Source: Deltaproteobacteria bacterium (lineage in GTDB: Bacteria > Desulfobacterota > DSM-4660 > Desulfatiglandales > B25-G16). From it: DNA of 15,931 nucleotides. The notes under the pieces were generated by a model. That model was not told where the DNA came from, searched no databases, and worked only from the letters and a program-made list of their open reading frames with translations. The position numbers and the translations under genes are program-made. Position 1 is the stretch's first letter. The number at the start of each line of letters is the position of its first letter. Positions 7,600-14,968 of this stretch are shown piece by piece. The stretch spans positions 984,418 through 1,000,348 of the forward strand of contig CP070752.1 in NCBI GenBank assembly GCA_020348625.1, given 5' to 3'.

Positions 7600-7645
7600 G
7601 CGGGTTGGGGCTGTCGCTCAGTTAAATATAGATCACCACCCGCCT
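7598..7645 (+). terminator. Hairpin after nudC, possible terminator
   Basis: AGGCGGGT (7598-7605) pairs perfectly with ACCCGCCT (7638-7645), giving a GC-rich 8-bp stem with a 32-nt loop that begins inside the nudC stop codon. TTCACTTT follows. The long loop and weak T tract make it a poor intrinsic terminator, but it may act as an mRNA 3' end. Confidence 0.35.
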
Positions 7646-7670
7646 TTCACTTTACCTGTCATACCTTGAT

Positions 7671-7687
7671 CAGGAAACCCTTTCCTG
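7671..7687. promoter_or_regulatory. 17-bp inverted repeat with IclR-like operator core
   Basis: CAGGAAACCCTTTCCTG has perfect 7-bp arms around CCC. Its core GGAAA-N3-TTTCC agrees with the E. coli IclR site (TGGAAATNATTTCCA, from memory). It lies 75 bp before the PAP2 gene and about 1.2 kb before an iclR-type gene. It could also fold as an RNA hairpin, but no T-run follows. Confidence 0.4.
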
Positions 7688-7761
7688 TCACACACACGCA
7701 AGCCGCTGCCTGCACAAGGACTTTCGTCCCAGCGCAAGGTAGTACCAGCTAGGAGACGGAC

Positions 7762-8649
7762 ATGGAGACCCTGCTCGATTGGGGCATAACAACCATCCTC
7801 TGGGTGCAACAATTAAGCCCAACGTTTGATCTGCTATTCAAGGTCTTCACTCTTATGGGAGAAGAAGTAGTCTTCACCCTGCTCGTATTTTCTGTCTACT
7901 GGTGTATAGACCAACGTACCGGCGTTAGGCTTGCCATCCTGTTCCTGCTTTCGGGGTATATCAACACGTTGGCAAAGGTGCTCGCAGGCCAGCCCCGACC
8001 ATTTGAGTACAACTCTCAGGTTCGCAAGTTGTTTGAGGCTGACGGCGGAGGGCTTCCAAGCGGCCATACCCAAAATACCGTTGTTATTTGGGGAGAACTG
8101 GCCTTTCGGTTTCGCATGTTGTGGTTGTGGCTGATCGCCCTATTCCTCACGCTGCTGGTACCCATTTCACGGGTCTATCTAGGACTCCACTTTCCCACAG
8201 ACATTGTGGGGGGCTACCTGCTCGGTTTTTCACTTCTTTTGCTGTACCGCTGGCTTGAACCTGGCGTCGCAGTGTGGCTGAAAAGTAAGGGCTTGACCTG
8301 GCAGTTGAGTATATCCCTCGCGCTACCGGCCCTCATGATACTCCTCTTTCCGAGCAACGAAAAAAATGGCCTCATCGCCGGAGCAACACTGATGGGAATG
8401 GGAGCGGGTTTCGTAGTGGAGCAGCATTTCGTAAAATTCCAATCAGGCGGTATCCGATGGAAAAAGGTGGCGCGGTTTCTACTGGGAACAGCCGTTGCGT
8501 TCGCGTTTTGGCAGGGATTGCGGTCTGCATTCTTCGGTCTTCAACCAGAATCTCTCTATCGCTTTCTTCGCTATGGGTTGGTGGGTCTCTGGGGTGCTCT
8601 CGGCGCCCCATGGATCTTCGTGAAGCTGGGTCTGGCTACAAGGCGGTAG
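7762..8649 (+). CDS. PAP2-family membrane phosphatase
   Basis: A 295-residue integral membrane protein with a type 2 phosphatidic acid phosphatase domain in its first 160 residues. The three catalytic motifs are complete: Lys72-x6-Arg79-Pro80, PSGH (99-102) with His102, and Ser136-Arg137-x5-His143-xxx-Asp147. Such enzymes dephosphorylate lipid phosphates (phosphatidate, undecaprenyl or other isoprenoid diphosphates) at the membrane surface. The domain is followed by a further 130 residues with about four more hydrophobic stretches (about 175-195, 202-218, 233-250, 268-290), so the protein is longer than simple bacterial PAP2 enzymes. AGGAGA (7751-7756) precedes the ATG by 5 nt. It is not co-directionally linked with close neighbours; gaps are 162 and about 228 nt. 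Confidence 0.9.
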   Translation: METLLDWGITTILWVQQLSPTFDLLFKVFTLMGEEVVFTLLVFSVYWCIDQRTGVRLAILFLLSGYINTLAKVLAGQPRPFEYNSQVRKLFEADGGGLPSGHTQNTVVIWGELAFRFRMLWLWLIALFLTLLVPISRVYLGLHFPTDIVGGYLLGFSLLLLYRWLEPGVAVWLKSKGLTWQLSISLALPALMILLFPSNEKNGLIAGATLMGMGAGFVVEQHFVKFQSGGIRWKKVARFLLGTAVAFAFWQGLRSAFFGLQPESLYRFLRYGLVGLWGALGAPWIFVKLGLATRR

Positions 8650-8812
8650 CGGATTCTTGCAAATTGCCTGCCCGCCAGGGCCTTTCAGTTTTCGTCCCTT
8701 GGTTCACAGATTCAATTAAGACCAATTCGATAACCGCAAGCAGCCCTTTGGCTTGAGAACAGTCCTGGGGTCTGAATCTTTCCGTCTTTGATATCCTGCA
8801 AATCTTTCCATC

Positions 8813-8831
8813 CATTTTTTTGCAAAAAATG
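8813..8831. promoter_or_regulatory. 19-bp inverted repeat, candidate IclR-type autoregulatory operator
   Basis: CATTTTTTTGCAAAAAATG has perfect 8-bp arms around TGC and ends 11 bp before the -35 element of the regulator gene. This is a usual place for an operator bound by the regulator it precedes. The arms are almost pure A/T, so chance is not excluded. Confidence 0.45.
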
Positions 8832-8842
8832 AAAAAAAGTTC

Positions 8843-8871
8843 TTGACAAGGGCTCGATCTTGTGTTCTTAT
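8843..8871 (+). promoter_or_regulatory. Sigma70-type promoter of the regulator and possibly the operon
   Basis: A perfect TTGACA (8843-8848), 17-nt spacer and TCTTAT (8866-8871, 4 of 6). Transcription would begin near 8878, on or just before the proposed start codon of the regulator, so the message would be leaderless or nearly so. Confidence 0.5.
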
Positions 8872-8877
8872 TGCGTT

Positions 8878-9663
8878 ATGGCGTCACACAATATGAACAA
8901 TAGACCCTACTACAAGATAAACTCAGTCGAAAAAACCATAAGAATTCTCGAGCTTCTCGCAGAAAAGGGAGAGATTTCAGTGGCTGAGGCGGCTGCCAAA
9001 CTCGGTATGAACCGCAGTACCTGTCACCGGTTCCTCGTAACCCTGCGGGAACTTGGTTACGTCGTACAGAATCATCTATCACACTACAGGTTATCATTTC
9101 GTATTTACGAGCTTGGCATGAAAGTGGCCGATCGGCTGCAAGTGAGACAGATTGCCCATCCATATCTCCAAAAGCTGTCAAATCTCTTTAACGAGAATAT
9201 TAATCTGGGTTACTGGGACAACAACGAAATCGTCCACCTCGACAAAATCGATAGCACTGAGATTCTACGCATTGATCCCGGTATTGGCAGCAGAGTTCCG
9301 GCTTATTGCACCGGCTTGGGTAAGGCCATTCTCCCATTTCGCCCTGACGAAGAACTGAATAGCTTTCTCGAATCGGTGCCCCTCCGGGCAATGACGCCAA
9401 ATACAATTACTTCGAAGGAAGAATTGATACGGGAGCTTGAAACTATTCGCAAACAAGGCTTCGCAGTTGACCGGGAGGAGCTTTCCATCGGGCTGCGCTG
9501 TGTGGCTTCCCCGGTGTTCGACTATACCGATTACCCCTCGTACTCAGTGAGTGTGGCTGGACCTTCGTCGCGAATGACTAACGAAAAGATCACCGCTATC
9601 AAGGAAGAACTGAAACGGGTATGTCGAGAGCTTTCCAAAAACCTGGGCCAAATGCAGTCTTGA
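8878..9663 (+). CDS. IclR-family transcriptional regulator
   Basis: A 261-residue DNA-binding regulator. The N-terminal winged helix-turn-helix spans about residues 15-75 (SVEKTIRILELLAEKG, then AEAAAKLGMNRSTCHRFL as the HTH, then the wing ELGYVVQN). The C-terminal GAF-like effector domain (about 95-255) carries family marks: ending of the linker QIAHPYL, HLDKI, PAYCTGLGKAIL, GFAVDREEL and GLRCVASPVFDY. IclR proteins typically control adjacent catabolic operons by sensing small organic acids or amino-acid-like effectors, so the following genes are its likely targets. The start is uncertain: ATG 8878, ATG 8893 (MNNRPYYK), or TTG 8860, which has AAGGG 7 nt upstream but lies inside the predicted promoter. 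The next gene begins 48 nt after the stop. Confidence 0.9.
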   Translation: MASHNMNNRPYYKINSVEKTIRILELLAEKGEISVAEAAAKLGMNRSTCHRFLVTLRELGYVVQNHLSHYRLSFRIYELGMKVADRLQVRQIAHPYLQKLSNLFNENINLGYWDNNEIVHLDKIDSTEILRIDPGIGSRVPAYCTGLGKAILPFRPDEELNSFLESVPLRAMTPNTITSKEELIRELETIRKQGFAVDREELSIGLRCVASPVFDYTDYPSYSVSVAGPSSRMTNEKITAIKEELKRVCRELSKNLGQMQS

Positions 9664-9711
9664 TTGCTTCTCTGCCGTGGCTTACCGCTAATGTTTTATG
9701 GGGAGGTTCCA

Positions 9712-10563
9712 ATGAAGAAGAAACTGAACCGATTTGATCTGCAAAAAAAGAAAGAATCGGGCGAACAGGTAGTCTGGATTACCGCTTATGATTTTGCTAC
9801 CGCACAGTTCGCCGAGCAGGCGGGAATGGACATGCTCCTCGTGGGCGACTCCCTCGGGATGTGCGTTTATGGCTATGAGGGCACCGTGCCGGTTACCATG
9901 GATCAGTGTATCGTTCACAGCGAAGCCGTTCGTCGAGGTGCCCCAAATACCCTCGTAATAGGAGACATGCCCTTCCTCTCATATCAGGTTAGCACGGAGG
10001 AGTCGGTGCGCAATGCTGGCCGGTTTTTTAAGGAGGCAAACGTAGATGCCATAAAGCTGGAGGGCGGTCTGAGAGTCTGTCCCCAGATCAAAGCCATTGC
10101 AGATGCCGGTATGCTTGTAATGGGCCACATTGGCTTGACGCCGCAGAGTTCCGGTCAGCTCGGAGGGTTCAAGGCCCAGGGTCGCACTGCAGCAACAGCC
10201 CTGGAGGCTATTCAGGACGCACGCGCCGTCCAGGAGGCCGGGGCTTTTGCACTCTTGGTGGAGGCAGTACCACCGGAAGTATGCAAGATCATGAGGGATG
10301 AACTTACAATTCCCGTCTACAGTATTGGCGCGGGCATCCACGCCGACGGCCAGCTCATGATCTCGAGCGATGTGCTGGGGATATTCCAGGCGTTCACACC
10401 GAAGTTTGTGAAAAGGTATGCCAACCTGGCAGGGGAAATCACCAAGGCCTTTGAAGCCTATGTGGCGGATGTTCGATCGCTTCGTTTTCCGGAGGATAAG
10501 CACACATATAAGATGATTGAAGGCGAATTGCCCAAGCTTATGGAGACGCTGAAGCAGAAATAG
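9712..10563 (+). CDS. panB: PanB homologue, 3-methyl-2-oxobutanoate hydroxymethyltransferase family
   Basis: A 283-residue TIM-barrel enzyme whose known reaction is 5,10-methylene-THF plus 2-oxoisovalerate to ketopantoate, the first committed step of pantothenate synthesis. The metal ligands are in place (Asp46 in LVGDSLGM, Asp85 in IGDMPFLSY, Glu117 in KLEGG). HIGLTPQS (139-146), LGGFKAQGRT (150-159), the catalytic Glu184 and IGAG (205-208) are also present. It is about 20 residues longer than E. coli PanB. I chose ATG 9712 because GGGGAGG (9700-9706) lies 5 nt before it; the frame is open to a TTG at 9664, which only yields unrelated residues. panC and panD are absent from the window. Its place behind an IclR regulator and before amino-acid catabolic genes suggests a specialised paralogue, possibly run as a retro-aldol enzyme. 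The family is sure, the physiological role is not. Confidence 0.88.
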   Translation: MKKKLNRFDLQKKKESGEQVVWITAYDFATAQFAEQAGMDMLLVGDSLGMCVYGYEGTVPVTMDQCIVHSEAVRRGAPNTLVIGDMPFLSYQVSTEESVRNAGRFFKEANVDAIKLEGGLRVCPQIKAIADAGMLVMGHIGLTPQSSGQLGGFKAQGRTAATALEAIQDARAVQEAGAFALLVEAVPPEVCKIMRDELTIPVYSIGAGIHADGQLMISSDVLGIFQAFTPKFVKRYANLAGEITKAFEAYVADVRSLRFPEDKHTYKMIEGELPKLMETLKQK

Positions 10564-10687
10564 GCCGATTGCTCAGCGATTCTCACCGGGCTTGCTAACC
10601 CAAGGTCCCTACGATGGACCGATGCGAGTCAGGATCTGCCCGCAGGTGGTAGACGATACGGACCGTAACTGAAAGGTAGGTTATCCT

Positions 10688-11638
10688 ATGTCTGATGTCT
10701 TGAAATCGATTCGTAATTTCATGGAAAAAGAGGGCATTCCCGGTCGTGATAGTTACGATCTGCCGTCCTCTACCAAAACATTTCCCGACGGCGCCAACTG
10801 GCGTATCGAGGTTGCCGGTGTTGAGAGGGCCTCAACGATGGAGGCCATGATCGACGAGGCCGGCAAAAGAAACATCACGGTACACCGTGTGGTCGCTACC
10901 GTCGGAGGATCCACTTACTGCGATTTTGAAGAACTCAAGGCCATGGCCCAGATGGCTTTTGATGAAAAGATAGAGGTTGTCATGGTCGTGGGGCATCGAA
11001 AAGGGTGGGATCCAGGGTCCAAGGAATCCGCAACACCTGAAGGCGTAATGCAGGGTTTCAGGCTACGCGGTTCTGATAACATCTCATATCATATTGCAGA
11101 TATGATGCGGAACATCGAAGCGGGGTTCAGGGGCTTTCTGGTCTATGACGAGGGCGTGCTGTTTCTTGTCAACAAAATGCGGCAGGAGGGGCTTATACCC
11201 AAGGAGACCATCTTCAAGTTCTCAGTCTTTGGCGGTTATTGCAGCCCCGCAGGGGCAAAGGTCATTGAATCAATGGGTGTTAACTCCATGAATCCCTTGT
11301 CCGATGTTTCCCTTCCCATCTTGGCAAGCATTCGCAAAACGGTGGATATCCCTCTTGACGTCTACGTGATTATCGTCGACGCCTTTGGAGGGATGTATCG
11401 GGCTTATGAGGCCCCTGAGATCGCCCGGATCGCTTCCCCCTGTTATTTTAAGATCGAGCCTGGGACTTCGGAAGGCGATATTTACAAACCATGGGCTTTT
11501 GAAGCATTCCATCAAGACCTGGTTCGAGAAAAGATAAAGATGGCAGCCGTGGTTCATGAACTCATGCAGCGACACGCGCCGCAACTGAAGACATCGGAAA
11601 AAGGCGCAAAGGATCTTGTTCTGCCTGTACCAGGATAA
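10688..11638 (+). CDS. U32-peptidase-like TIM-barrel protein, function unknown
   Basis: 316 residues, soluble, with no signal peptide. The alternation of hydrophobic strands and charged helices suggests a TIM barrel. Candidate strands are near WRIEVAG (38-44), VHRVVATVG (65-73), IEVVMVVGH (93-101), GFLVYDEG (142-149), TIFKFSVFGG (170-179), GVNSMNPLS (193-201), LDVYVIIVD (219-227) and CYFKIEPG (247-254). I associate this arrangement, and the conserved-looking GGYCSPAGAK and SMNPLSDVSLPIL segments, with proteins annotated as U32 family peptidases. The resemblance is from memory and weak. No protease signature can be shown. Tight operon context (124 nt from PanB, 28 nt to the dehydrogenase) points to an enzyme in the same catabolic route. 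AGGTAGG (10674-10680) lies 7 nt before the ATG. Confidence 0.6.
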   Translation: MSDVLKSIRNFMEKEGIPGRDSYDLPSSTKTFPDGANWRIEVAGVERASTMEAMIDEAGKRNITVHRVVATVGGSTYCDFEELKAMAQMAFDEKIEVVMVVGHRKGWDPGSKESATPEGVMQGFRLRGSDNISYHIADMMRNIEAGFRGFLVYDEGVLFLVNKMRQEGLIPKETIFKFSVFGGYCSPAGAKVIESMGVNSMNPLSDVSLPILASIRKTVDIPLDVYVIIVDAFGGMYRAYEAPEIARIASPCYFKIEPGTSEGDIYKPWAFEAFHQDLVREKIKMAAVVHELMQRHAPQLKTSEKGAKDLVLPVPG

Positions 11639-11666
11639 CCCTAATTTCAGAATAGAGGAGTTCCCT

Positions 11667-12911
11667 ATGACCCAGGATAATGTATTTCAAGTTGCCTTAA
11701 GCACGCTGAACCATGCGGGAAAATTGGGGAGCATAGACTCCAGAGTTCTTGAGATTCTTCAAGCGCCCAAAAGAATCACGCAGTTTCGCATTCCGCTCAA
11801 ACTGGATGATGGTTCCTTTGAGGTTTTTCAGGCATACAGGGTTCACTACTGTGACGCACTCGGGCCTTGCAGAAACGGCACACGGATTCGACCGGACCTT
11901 TCGCTCGATGAAGTCAAAGCCCTGGCGCTGTTTATGACGGTCAAGCACTGCGCCGCGGATATCCCGGCGGGAGGTGCAAAGGGGGGTATTCAAGCCGATC
12001 CGACTACATTAAGCACTAATGACATGGAACGGCTCATCCGCGCCTTTGTTAGAAATCTTCAGCCAAAAGGCCCCTGGGTGGATGTTCCCGGAGCCGATAT
12101 CGGCACCGGAGAACAGGCAATGGCTTGGATGCTCGATGAATATGAACAAATCACCGGTTATCATTGCCCTCCTGCCATAAACGACAAGCCTCCCATCCTA
12201 GGTGGGTCCCTGGGTGGTGAGGCAGCCACCGGAGTGGGTGTCTTTAAGGTACTAATACAGGCTGCCGCTGATATCAGAATGAATGTCAAAGAGAGTAGCG
12301 CCGTTGTGCAAGGTTTTGGCCAGGTAGGATCTGTTGTGGCGACCTTGCTCCATGAACAAGGCTGCCGGATTGTGGCTGTGAGTGATGTTTATGGCGGAGT
12401 TTATTCGCCATCAGGTATCGATATCGGAAAATTAAAAGATCACGTTGCAAAGACAGGAAAGGTGCCGGGTTTTCCCAGGGCGGATGTCATCAGCAACGAA
12501 GAGATTTTCGAAATAGAGTGCGATATTTTGGTCCCCGCAGCGGTCCAGAGCGTCATCCATAACGGAAATGCTAAAGATGTAAAGGCAAAGTTGATTGTTG
12601 AAGGCGCAAACGGCCCGGTAACCACCGAGGCCGATGAGGAGCTGTTAGAAAAAGGGGTTACCATCGTGCCGGATGTGGTTGCGAACAGCGGAGGGGCGAC
12701 CGTGTGCTACTTTGAGAGGACACAGGGACTTTCAGACAGGTATTGGGATCTCGAGACGGTCAACAGCCGGCTTGAACAGAGAATACTCAAGGCATATGCG
12801 GATGCCGTTAATGCAGCACGTGAAGTCAACACCGCATCCATAAGGACCGGGGCGTGGATCAATGCGCTGAGAAAACTCAGCAAGGCCATGAAACTGAGGG
12901 GCTGGGTATAG
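11667..12911 (+). CDS. Glu/Leu/Phe/Val dehydrogenase family enzyme
   Basis: A 414-residue cytoplasmic oxidoreductase that interconverts an L-amino acid and its 2-oxo acid with NAD(P). The N-terminal substrate domain has Lys93 and Lys105 (PAGGAKGGIQADP), the substrate-binding and catalytic lysines, and the catalytic Asp144 in PGADIGTGEQAMAWM. The C-terminal Rossmann domain has GFGQVG (216-221) and an acidic residue Asp240 after the second strand, usually a sign of NAD rather than NADP use. Length and order match hexameric glutamate dehydrogenases (about 415) better than leucine dehydrogenases (about 365). I chose ATG 11667 because GAGGAG (11655-11660) lies 6 nt before it; the frame opens earlier, at 11616, inside the previous gene. 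Context suggests the amino acid may be the product of the downstream hydrolases, so glutamate is not certain. Confidence 0.9.
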   Translation: MTQDNVFQVALSTLNHAGKLGSIDSRVLEILQAPKRITQFRIPLKLDDGSFEVFQAYRVHYCDALGPCRNGTRIRPDLSLDEVKALALFMTVKHCAADIPAGGAKGGIQADPTTLSTNDMERLIRAFVRNLQPKGPWVDVPGADIGTGEQAMAWMLDEYEQITGYHCPPAINDKPPILGGSLGGEAATGVGVFKVLIQAAADIRMNVKESSAVVQGFGQVGSVVATLLHEQGCRIVAVSDVYGGVYSPSGIDIGKLKDHVAKTGKVPGFPRADVISNEEIFEIECDILVPAAVQSVIHNGNAKDVKAKLIVEGANGPVTTEADEELLEKGVTIVPDVVANSGGATVCYFERTQGLSDRYWDLETVNSRLEQRILKAYADAVNAAREVNTASIRTGAWINALRKLSKAMKLRGWV

Positions 12912-12967
12912 TCCTCACAGATTAGTCACAACCACTTACTTCAAAAGTGTAAAAAGAGGGTGAGAGG

Positions 12968-14143
12968 ATGGCCTTATTTGAAACAAGTGAATATCTGGAA
13001 AGGATCAAAAAGACCAAGGATCGAATGGCACAGACAGGTATTGATGTACTCATCGTCGCAGACCCGGCCAATATGAACTACCTTACAGGGTACGACGGTT
13101 GGTCGTTCTATGTACCTCAGGTTGTTGTTGTTAATATCGACGAAGAAGAGCCAGTCTGGATAGGAAGGGGTATGGATGTCAATGGGGCAAAGAACACCAC
13201 CTTTCTATCGCATACGAATATCTTCGGCTATCCCGATGATTATGTCCAATCGCTTCTCAAGCATCCCATGAACTTCGTTGCAGATATCTTAAAGGAGAAG
13301 GGTTGGGAAGGTGGGGTCATCGGCGTTGAAATGGATGCATACTATTTCAGCGCGAGATGTTACGAAGAGCTCAAAAAGAGCCTTTCCGCGGCCAAGTTTA
13401 AGGATGGCAACCTCTTGGTAAGTTGGGTTCGGAACACAAAGTCTGCTCAGGAAATTGAATACATGAAGCAGGCGGGCAAAATAGTCGAAAAAGTAATGCA
13501 GACCGCCATCGATACGGTGGCCCCTGGTGTCAGGGAATGCGATGCGGTGGCAGCTATCTATCAGGCCCAGATCAGCGGAACAGCCGAATACGGCGGTGAT
13601 TACGCAGCCATTGTCCCCATGATGCCCACAGGCGAGAAAACATCCACCCCTCATCTCACCTGGACCGATCAGCCGTACGAAAACGAAGTGGCCGTCAACC
13701 TGGAACTGGCCGCCTGCCGGCATCGATATCACTGCCCCATGGCACGCACGCTCTACCTCGGCTCAAACCCCCCCATAAAATTGAAAGATACTGCTGGAGT
13801 GGTGGTGGAGGGGCTCAATGCGGCACTGGATGCTGTGAAACCCGGGGTGCTTTGTGAGGAAGTTGAACTGGTCTGGAGGAAGATCATCGCAAAGGCTGGG
13901 TTAGAGAAGGAATCCCGCATTGGATATGCCATGGGCCTCAATTACCCGCCCGATTGGGGTGAGCACACAGCAAGCCTGAGACCCGGAGACAAGACAGTGC
14001 TTGCGCCTAATATGACCTTTCACATGATTCTGGGCATGTGGATGGACGATTGGGGATTTGAATGCAGCGAATCATTTCGAGTCACCGACGCCGGATGTGA
14101 GACATTTGCCCATTTCCCGAGAAAACTGTTCACAAAAAGCTGA
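12968..14143 (+). CDS. M24-family (creatinase/ectoine hydrolase DoeA-like) hydrolase
   Basis: A 391-residue pita-bread-fold protein with an N-terminal creatinase-like domain (about 10-150; LTGYDGWSFYVPQ at 39-51, GVEMDAYYFS at 119-128) and a C-terminal M24 domain (about 160-385). Residues GGDYAAIVPMMPTG (209-222), CRHRYHCPMARTLYLG (250-265), LNYPPDWGEHTASLRPGD (324-341) and GMWMDDWGFECSES (356-369) strongly recall DoeA/EutD, which opens the ring of ectoine to N-acetyl-diaminobutyrate. The dinuclear-metal ligands of aminopeptidases are largely gone: the two motif Asp positions read Glu246 and Cys256/Pro257, and the GHGIG-type His is missing, while Glu368 stays. This indicates a creatinase-like, metal-free C-N hydrolase. 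GAGGG (12956-12960) lies 7 nt before the ATG. The substrate could be ectoine or another small cyclic or amidine compound. Confidence 0.85.
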   Translation: MALFETSEYLERIKKTKDRMAQTGIDVLIVADPANMNYLTGYDGWSFYVPQVVVVNIDEEEPVWIGRGMDVNGAKNTTFLSHTNIFGYPDDYVQSLLKHPMNFVADILKEKGWEGGVIGVEMDAYYFSARCYEELKKSLSAAKFKDGNLLVSWVRNTKSAQEIEYMKQAGKIVEKVMQTAIDTVAPGVRECDAVAAIYQAQISGTAEYGGDYAAIVPMMPTGEKTSTPHLTWTDQPYENEVAVNLELAACRHRYHCPMARTLYLGSNPPIKLKDTAGVVVEGLNAALDAVKPGVLCEEVELVWRKIIAKAGLEKESRIGYAMGLNYPPDWGEHTASLRPGDKTVLAPNMTFHMILGMWMDDWGFECSESFRVTDAGCETFAHFPRKLFTKS

Positions 14144-14200
14144 GCCAAAACGAGGTGATCGGCACATTGTTCTGCATGCGCAACAGCATGAGATGCGTGA

Positions 14201-14932
14201 ATGATCTATAGAACACAAAAAGGACAAGTGAGCTCCGGAGAGGCGATCGGTATTCTACTGCTCGATACCTCCGTGCCCTTTATCCCCGGAGATGTGGCCA
14301 ATGCCACCACCTATCCTTTTCCCGTACGTTTCAAAAGGGTCGATGGCTTTACGGTAGCACGCGCCATTGGCAAAGACCCAGCCGTTTTTGACAGCCTGCT
14401 CGCGGCTGCGCAGGAATTGTTACAACAGGGCGTGCGAGCCATAACCGGTGATTGCGGTTTTATGGGAATCCATCAGAAGAAACTTGCCAAAGAGCTCGCA
14501 ATTCCGGTGTTCCTGTCGAGCCTTCTTCAAATACCCTTTATCAGAAACCTGATTGCCGTTGATGCCAAGGTGGGGATCATCACGGCTGACTCGAGAAGCC
14601 TGGATGCCGATTTACTGGCGGAAGTCGGTGTACCGGATGCGTCAAATCTGGTCATCCGCGGACTGGAAGATCAGCGGCATTTCTGCCAGTTTGCTATCGA
14701 AGAAACCGGCTCTCTAGATTCCGAGGCCGTCGAAGCGGAGGTGGTGGGGGTAGCTCGTCAAATGGCCACCGAGGATCAGCTGATCAGGGCAATACTCCTG
14801 GAGTGCAGTCTGCTGCCGCCCTATGGTGCCGCCGTTCACCAGGCGGTTAGTCTGCCGGTATTCGACTACATAACCATGATCAAGTTCGTGTTTTCGGCCG
14901 TAGTCAAGCAGCGATACAGCGGCTTTATGTAG
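14201..14932 (+). CDS. Asp/Glu/hydantoin racemase-superfamily protein (EutA-like?)
   Basis: A 243-residue protein with the two-lobe racemase fold. The paired cysteines that act as acid and base are Cys85 in TGDCGFMG (82-89) and Cys202 in LECSLLPPY (200-208), each following a strand, about 117 residues apart. GIITADS (125-131) and VFDYITMIKF (220-229) match the second lobe. Family members racemise aspartate, glutamate or hydantoins, or decarboxylate malonates. In ectoine-utilisation loci a member of this superfamily (EutA) sits with the M24 hydrolase, as here, 57 nt after it. It may invert the stereocentre of an intermediate. No strong SD precedes ATG 14201, but an in-frame stop excludes nearby upstream starts less consistent with the fold. 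Confidence 0.8.
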   Translation: MIYRTQKGQVSSGEAIGILLLDTSVPFIPGDVANATTYPFPVRFKRVDGFTVARAIGKDPAVFDSLLAAAQELLQQGVRAITGDCGFMGIHQKKLAKELAIPVFLSSLLQIPFIRNLIAVDAKVGIITADSRSLDADLLAEVGVPDASNLVIRGLEDQRHFCQFAIEETGSLDSEAVEAEVVGVARQMATEDQLIRAILLECSLLPPYGAAVHQAVSLPVFDYITMIKFVFSAVVKQRYSGFM

Positions 14933-14968
14933 CTCTTCAGTTATCCTTTCCCATGGGGAGTGTGAACG

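Noticed and set aside
9664..9711. TTG at 9664 as the PanB start
   Set aside because: The added 16 residues are not PanB-like, and GGGGAGG marks the ATG at 9712.
11616..11666. Upstream start at 11616 for the dehydrogenase
   Set aside because: It overlaps the previous gene and lacks an SD; GAGGAG is 6 nt before ATG 11667.
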